Source: an uncultured Cellulosilyticum sp. (GTDB taxonomy: Bacteria > Bacillota > Clostridia > Lachnospirales > Cellulosilyticaceae). From it: a DNA stretch of 64,000 nt. The notes beneath the pieces are model-generated. The model was not told where the DNA came from. It saw only the letters and a program-made list of their open reading frames with translations, and made no database searches. Position numbers and translations under genes: made by a program. Every line of letters begins with the position of its first letter. The stretch's first letter is position 1. Shown piece after piece: positions 59,750-64,000 of this stretch. Location of the stretch: contig CAKVCL010000011.1 of NCBI GenBank assembly GCA_934725855.1, positions 1-64,000 on the forward strand, read 5' to 3'.

Positions 59750-61549
59750 ATGGCAGAATCAATGCAAGGGTTAAAAAGAACCCATCGTTGTACAGAGTTA
59801 AGTGCCAAGAATGTTGGCGAAGAAGTTGTCGTAATGGGGTGGGTACAAAGAAGAAGAAATTTAGGTCAAATTTTATTTATTACGCTTCGTGACCGTTCAG
59901 GACTTTTACAATTAGCTTTTGGTGAACAAACAGATAAAGCAGTATTTGAAAAAGCAGAAACACTTAGAAGTGAATATGTGATTGCTGCAAAAGGAATTGT
60001 CGTATCTCGTGGGGCTGATAGCAATAAATCCATGCAAACTGGAGATATCGAAATCGATGTAAAAGAGCTTCGTATTCTTTCTGAAGCAGAAACCACACCA
60101 TTTGAAATTCTTGAAAATATTGATACAAAAGAAGAACTTCGTTTAAAATATCGTTATCTAGACCTTAGAAGACCAGATATGCAAAAGAACTTCATTCTTC
60201 GTAGCAAAGTCACTCAAAGTGTTAGACGTTTCTTGGAAGCAGAAGGCTTCTTAGAAATTGAAACACCTATTATGCAAGTGTCTACTCCAGAGGGTGCTCG
60301 TGATTACTTAGTCCCTTCTCGTGTACACCCAGGTAGTTTCTATGCTTTACCACAATCCCCACAATTATTTAAACAATTACTCATGGTTTCTGGTTTTGAC
60401 CGTTATTTCCAAATTGCAAAATGCTTCCGTGATGAAGACCTTCGTGCAGACCGTCAACCAGAATTCACACAAATCGATATGGAGCTTTCTTTCGTAGAAC
60501 CAGAAGACGTTATGGAGGTTAATGAAAGATTAATTCATACGGTATTTAAAGAAGCTTTAGGGGTGGAGGTTCAACTTCCAATTCAAAGAATGACTTATAA
60601 AGAAGCGATGAATCGTTTTGGTTCAGATAAACCAGACCTTCGTTTTGGCGTGGAGTTACAAGACTTAACAGAAGTGGTTAAAGGATGTGGCTTTGCAGTA
60701 TTTGAAAATGCCATTGCAAATGGGGGCACAGTAAGAGCCATTAATGCAAAAGGTATGGGAGATATAGGTCGTAAACAAATTGATGCCCTTGTAAAATATG
60801 GACAAGACTTTGGTGCAAAAGGCGTAGCTTGGCATCAAATCAAAACAGATGGAGAAGAAAAATCTTCTTTTGCTAAATTCTTAAATGAAGAAACACTTGC
60901 AGCCATCAAAGAAAAAATGGGTGCTGACAAAGATGACTTAATCTTAGTTGTAGCAGATAAACCATCTGTTGTATTTGCTACATTAGGTGCACTTCGCCTT
61001 GAAGTAGCAAGAAGGCTTGATTTAATTGATAAAAATGAGTTTAGATTTGTATGGATTACAGAATTCCCACTTCTTGAATATGATGAAGAAGCAGGACGTT
61101 ATGTAGCGATGCACCACCCATTTACCATGCCAATGGAAGAAGACCTTGACATGATGGAAACCAATCCAGGAGAGGTAAGAGCTAAAGCTTATGACCTTGC
61201 GCTTAATGGTTGTGAACTTGGTGGTGGTAGTATTCGTATTTATAGAAACGACATCCAAAAGAGAATGTTTAAACTGCTTGGTTTCACAGAAGAAAGAGCA
61301 GAAGAATGCTTTGGTTTCTTATTAAATGCTTTCAAATATGGGGTACCACCACATGGTGGACTTGCTTTTGGACTTGATAGAATGATTATGTTAATGTGTC
61401 AAGCAGATAGTATCCGTGACGTGATTGCATTCCCTAAAGTGAAAGATGCAAGTTGTTTAATGACACAAGCACCAAATGTTGTAGAAGAAAAACAATTAGA
61501 AGAACTTGGCATTGCGCTTGTAAAACAATCAGAAGAAACACAAGAATAA
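59750..61549 (+). CDS. aspS: Aspartyl-tRNA synthetase
   Basis: A 599-residue bacterial-type class IIb synthetase. The N-terminal OB fold binds the anticodon (GEEVVVMGWVQRRRNLGQILFITLRDRSGLLQ). The catalytic core has RYLDLRRPDMQKNF and FRDEDLRADRQPEFTQIDMELSF (motif 2) and GLAFGLDRMIMLM (motif 3). The GAD insertion (about 290-420) typical of bacterial AspRS is complete. AAGGAGG precedes the ATG. Expression is tied to hisS through the T-box, and the overlapping GAC/CAT specifier suggests sensing of both tRNAs. Confidence 0.96.
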   Translation: MAESMQGLKRTHRCTELSAKNVGEEVVVMGWVQRRRNLGQILFITLRDRSGLLQLAFGEQTDKAVFEKAETLRSEYVIAAKGIVVSRGADSNKSMQTGDIEIDVKELRILSEAETTPFEILENIDTKEELRLKYRYLDLRRPDMQKNFILRSKVTQSVRRFLEAEGFLEIETPIMQVSTPEGARDYLVPSRVHPGSFYALPQSPQLFKQLLMVSGFDRYFQIAKCFRDEDLRADRQPEFTQIDMELSFVEPEDVMEVNERLIHTVFKEALGVEVQLPIQRMTYKEAMNRFGSDKPDLRFGVELQDLTEVVKGCGFAVFENAIANGGTVRAINAKGMGDIGRKQIDALVKYGQDFGAKGVAWHQIKTDGEEKSSFAKFLNEETLAAIKEKMGADKDDLILVVADKPSVVFATLGALRLEVARRLDLIDKNEFRFVWITEFPLLEYDEEAGRYVAMHHPFTMPMEEDLDMMETNPGEVRAKAYDLALNGCELGGGSIRIYRNDIQKRMFKLLGFTEERAEECFGFLLNAFKYGVPPHGGLAFGLDRMIMLMCQADSIRDVIAFPKVKDASCLMTQAPNVVEEKQLEELGIALVKQSEETQE

Positions 61550-61663
61550 TGGTTAAAAGCCAGTAAAATAAGAGCTATGATTTTTGCTAGAAAGTCATGG
61601 CCCTTATCCTTAATAGATAAACAGAAGTTAAAAAATCGAAAATAAAATAAGATATATCATAAG

Positions 61664-61700
61664 AAAGACTATAACAAAATATTGGGTTATGGTCTTTTTA
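61664..61700 (+). terminator. Terminator after hisS-aspS
   Basis: AAAGACTATAAC pairs with GTTATGGTCTTT (one G-T) and is followed by TTAATT. Another longer hairpin, ATAAGAGCTATGA/TCATGGCCCTTAT at 61568-61607, precedes it without a U-run. Confidence 0.7.
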
Positions 61701-61730
61701 ATTAAAAAATGGAAAGAGAGGAAATAGATC

Positions 61731-62342
61731 ATGATTAAAAATATAATTTTTGATATTGGGGATGTATTAGTGCATTTTAGATGGAAACAAGTGATGATTG
61801 ATTTAGGATTTAGTGAAACAGAAATAGCACTTTTATATAAGGCACTTTTTGAAAGTCGCTGGTGGAATGAATGGGATAGAGGGGTTATTCCAGAAGAAGA
61901 AGTTATGAGGCATATGAAAGAAGAAGGCAAAGGGTTAGAAACACAAATGGAGAGGTTTTTTGAACATAAAGGAGAACTCGTTATTCAGTATCCTTATGTA
62001 GAAGCATGGATGCAATCCTTAAAACAGCAAGGTATGAAACTTTATTTATTATCTAACTATCCAATGAGTCTTTTTGAATTACATGCTAAAAATACCTTTA
62101 CATTCTTACCTTATGTGGATGGAAAAATCGTTTCAGGCTATGTAAAACATGTTAAGCCAGAGCCAGAGATTTATACGATTTTACTGAATACATATGGACT
62201 AAAGCCAGAGGAATGTGTTTTCCTAGATGATCGAGCAGATAATGTGGAGGCAGCAAGAAAAATGGGGATACATAGTATTTTATTTGAAGGCTTTGAGGCG
62301 GCCAATCAGGCATTAGAAAGATTAATGGCTTCGAACAATTGA
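61731..62342 (+). CDS. HAD superfamily hydrolase, subfamily IA
   Basis: A 203-residue HAD phosphatase-like protein. The nucleophile motif is IIFDIGDVLVHF (Asp9; the second aspartate is replaced by Gly-Asp as in YihX-type proteins). Motif II is LYLLSNYP, motif III the Lys in YVKHVKPEPEIY, motif IV VFLDDRADNVEAARKMG. A helical cap lies at about 15-90. Related YihX enzymes dephosphorylate glucose-1-phosphate; the substrate here is not determined. GGAAAGAGAGGAAATAGATC precedes the ATG. Single gene. Confidence 0.88.
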   Translation: MIKNIIFDIGDVLVHFRWKQVMIDLGFSETEIALLYKALFESRWWNEWDRGVIPEEEVMRHMKEEGKGLETQMERFFEHKGELVIQYPYVEAWMQSLKQQGMKLYLLSNYPMSLFELHAKNTFTFLPYVDGKIVSGYVKHVKPEPEIYTILLNTYGLKPEECVFLDDRADNVEAARKMGIHSILFEGFEAANQALERLMASNN

Positions 62343-62448
62343 CCCCAGCACTAAAATGTAGTACGCTTATTCGAGGATAAAATGTAATTAAGTATGTGTG
62401 TCATTATTTATAGAATACTGGCTCAAGTAAGGTAATGGAGGAAGAAAA

Positions 62449-62673
62449 ATGACATTAAGTGAAGGCGTACCGGGTAAAGTGTATAGTGTGTTGGATGTAA
62501 AGGAAGAAATAAGTATTGAAAGGCGGCTTTCTGCGCTAGGACTCATTAGTGGGACAAAGATAGCCTTACTCAATAAAAAGAAAAAAGGGGCAGTCATCTT
62601 CTCCGTAAGAGGGACAAGGTTTGCTATTGGTAAGGTTATAGCTGATGGAATCTATGTAGAGGAGGTCAACTAA
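62449..62673 (+). CDS. feoA: Ferrous iron transport protein FeoA
   Basis: A 74-residue SH3-like FeoA: MTLSEGVPGKVYSVLDVKEEISIERRLSALGLISGTKIALLNKKKKGAVIFSVRGTRFAIGKVIADGIYV. The family pattern R-R-L-x-x-L-G-x-x-x-G-x-x-I and the C-terminal FAIG are clear. It assists FeoB in Fe2+ uptake. AATGGAGGAAGAAAA precedes the ATG. feoB starts at the base after its stop codon, so the two are coupled. Confidence 0.9.
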   Translation: MTLSEGVPGKVYSVLDVKEEISIERRLSALGLISGTKIALLNKKKKGAVIFSVRGTRFAIGKVIADGIYVEEVN

Positions 62674-64000
62674 ATGAAGGAAGAATTAAATATTGGATTT
62701 ATTGGTAATCCAAACTGTGGAAAGACAACGCTTTTTAATGCCTATACTGGTGCAAGGCTGAAAGTAGCCAACTGGCCAGGGGTTACGGTTGAGAAAAAAG
62801 AGGGTGCTATGAAATATCATGAGCACTTGTTTAAATTAGTGGACTTACCAGGAATCTATAGCTTAACTTCATATACGATGGAGGAGAAAGTATCTAGAAA
62901 TTACATATTAAGTGATGATGTGGATGTGATTATCGATGTTGTGGATGCTTCTGCACTTGAGAGAAATTTATATTTAACCTTGCAGCTCATTGAACTAGGT
63001 AAACCCGTTGTACTGGCACTTAATATGATGGATATTGTTGAAGAACGTGGCATGGAAATAGATATGCACCGTTTACCTGAGATGTTAGGCATACCAGCTA
63101 TAGGGGTTTCAGCACGTAAAAAGACAGGTCTTGAAATCTTAATGCATGCCGCTTCACATCATAAAGGACATTCAAAGCCAGATCAGCTCATTCATCAGCA
63201 TAAGCATGATGAAAGTGCCCATCAGCATAATCATCATGATGAATATGCCATGGTATATAGTGATGAAATAGAAGATAAGATTGATTTAATTGAAGCGGTT
63301 TTAATTGAAAAATATCCAGAGATTAAAAACTATAGATGGCATGCTATTAAGCTTCTTGAAATGGACCCTGAAATAATGGAGAAGTATCCTATCGACAGAC
63401 CAGATATTATGGACAGAAGTTATGAAAAGGATATTATTAATCAAAAATATGATTTTATTGAAGAAATCATTGAAGAAGTTGTGGTCAATAAAAGTAAAAA
63501 GGTGGCTGCAACAGATAAAATAGATAGTTTTTTAACCAGTCAATTTTTAGGCCTTCCTATTTTCTTAGCCATTATGGCATTAGTATTCTTCTTAACATTC
63601 ACAGTGGGAGACTTTTTGAAGGGTTACTTAGAAATTTTGTTAGAATGGATTTCAAGAGGCACTGCGCAAGGTTTAACACTTGCGAGTGCCCATCCAATGA
63701 TGATTTCACTTGTAGTAGATGGCATTATTGCAGGGGTAGGAGGCATATTAACCTTCTTACCGAATATCTTTATCTTATTTTTAGCACTTGCTTTCCTTGA
63801 AGACAGTGGCTATATGTCTAGAGTAGCTTATGTAATGGATGGCATTATGGGAAAAATAGGACTTTCAGGTAGAGCGTTTATCCCTATGCTGCTTGGTTTT
63901 GGATGTACCGTACCAGCTATTATGGCATCTAGAGCATTAGAAAATAGAAGAGACCGATTTAAAACGATTTTAATTACACCATTTATGTCTTGTAGTGCAA
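62674..64000 (+). CDS. feoB: Ferrous iron transport protein FeoB (5' part, runs off the window)
   Basis: The first 442 codons of FeoB. An N-terminal G-protein domain has G1 [13 protein letters not shown]3 VDLPGIYSL and G4 LNMMD, then a helical GDI region, then the first membrane segments (from about 286: [24 protein letters not shown]) and the metal-path Cys in [17 protein letters not shown]. Between the G domain and the GDI region (residues about 161-189) there is an insertion with ten histidines (HHKGH, HQHKH, HQHNHH), which is not part of ordinary FeoB and could bind Fe2+ or another metal. GAGGAGGTCAACTAA precedes the ATG. The C-terminal half, including FeoC if present, lies outside the window. 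Confidence 0.95.
   Translation, partial: MKEELNIGFIGNPNCGKTTLFNAYTGARLKVANWPGVTVEKKEGAMKYHEHLFKLVDLPGIYSLTSYTMEEKVSRNYILSDDVDVIIDVVDASALERNLYLTLQLIELGKPVVLALNMMDIVEERGMEIDMHRLPEMLGIPAIGVSARKKTGLEILMHAASHHKGHSKPDQLIHQHKHDESAHQHNHHDEYAMVYSDEIEDKIDLIEAVLIEKYPEIKNYRWHAIKLLEMDPEIMEKYPIDRPDIMDRSYEKDIINQKYDFIEEIIEEVVVNKSKKVAATDKIDSFLTSQFLGLPIFLAIMALVFFLTFTVGDFLKGYLEILLEWISRGTAQGLTLASAHPMMISLVVDGIIAGVGGILTFLPNIFILFLALAFLEDSGYMSRVAYVMDGIMGKIGLSGRAFIPMLLGFGCTVPAIMASRALENRRDRFKTILITPFMSCSA

Overview
The window is about 64 kb of AT-rich chromosomal DNA from an anaerobic, spore-forming member of the Clostridia. The evidence is spoVT, yabP, yabQ and a DUF3787 spore-protein gene, clostridial nar and asr gene types, a T-box leader, a tetrahydrofolate riboswitch and two chemotaxis coupling genes. 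The gene content and order look like Lachnospirales (Cellulosilyticum-like), but I cannot fix the genus from sequence alone.

Region 1 (1-8 kb) is accessory. It has an S66 carboxypeptidase gene, then a stretch with no protein gene that holds strong inverted repeats. One of these looks like a complete small-RNA gene on the minus strand (about 2089 to 1872): a TTGACA-17-TATCAT promoter, a cloverleaf closed by a perfect 17-bp helix, and a 22-bp terminator hairpin with a U-run. It sits just downstream of a small PBECR-type nuclease-domain gene. Next come a frameshifted and truncated transposase, an autoregulated MarR-MATE operon, an unusual module of a PadR-like regulator facing a small membrane ORF and a duplicated-domain protein, and a TDT-family transporter.

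Region 2 (8-21 kb) is an anaerobic nitrogen/sulfur oxyanion reduction cluster. Two diverged copies of a clostridial nitrate-reductase-type module (molybdoenzyme, four-cluster ferredoxin, FAD/NAD oxidoreductase) flank asrABC, a siroheme sulfite/nitrite reductase. A CobW-like GTPase gene and a Crp-family regulator gene lie between them. The narA1 and asrA promoters each carry a Crp-type palindrome centred exactly 41.5 bp upstream of the predicted start, and the regulator has the matching RETxxR recognition helix.

Region 3 (21-36 kb) is a conserved housekeeping and sporulation block: glmU, prs, pth, mfd, a PrsA-like foldase, spoVT, a MazG remnant, hup, a DUF3787 gene, rqcP/yabO, yabP, yabQ, divIC, prfB (with an atypical programmed frameshift site), cheW, rdgB and a phosphoesterase gene. 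A nine-gene tRNA array follows, with Gly-Arg-Gln repeated.

Region 4 (37-51 kb) holds a CYTH gene, a DJ-1 gene, the proteostasis run tig-clpP-clpX-lonB-lonA-engB, a two-tRNA operon whose leader hairpin resembles that of the large tRNA array, then DUF4364, a radical-SAM gene, a hypothetical gene and a THUMP methyltransferase on the minus strand.

Region 5 (51-64 kb) holds a DUF5662 gene, a THF-riboswitch-controlled folate transporter and folC, a cytidylate-kinase-like gene, deoC, cheV, a T-box-controlled hisS-aspS operon with a possible overlapping Asp/His specifier, a HAD hydrolase and feoA-feoB. FeoB carries a histidine-rich insertion and is cut by the window end.
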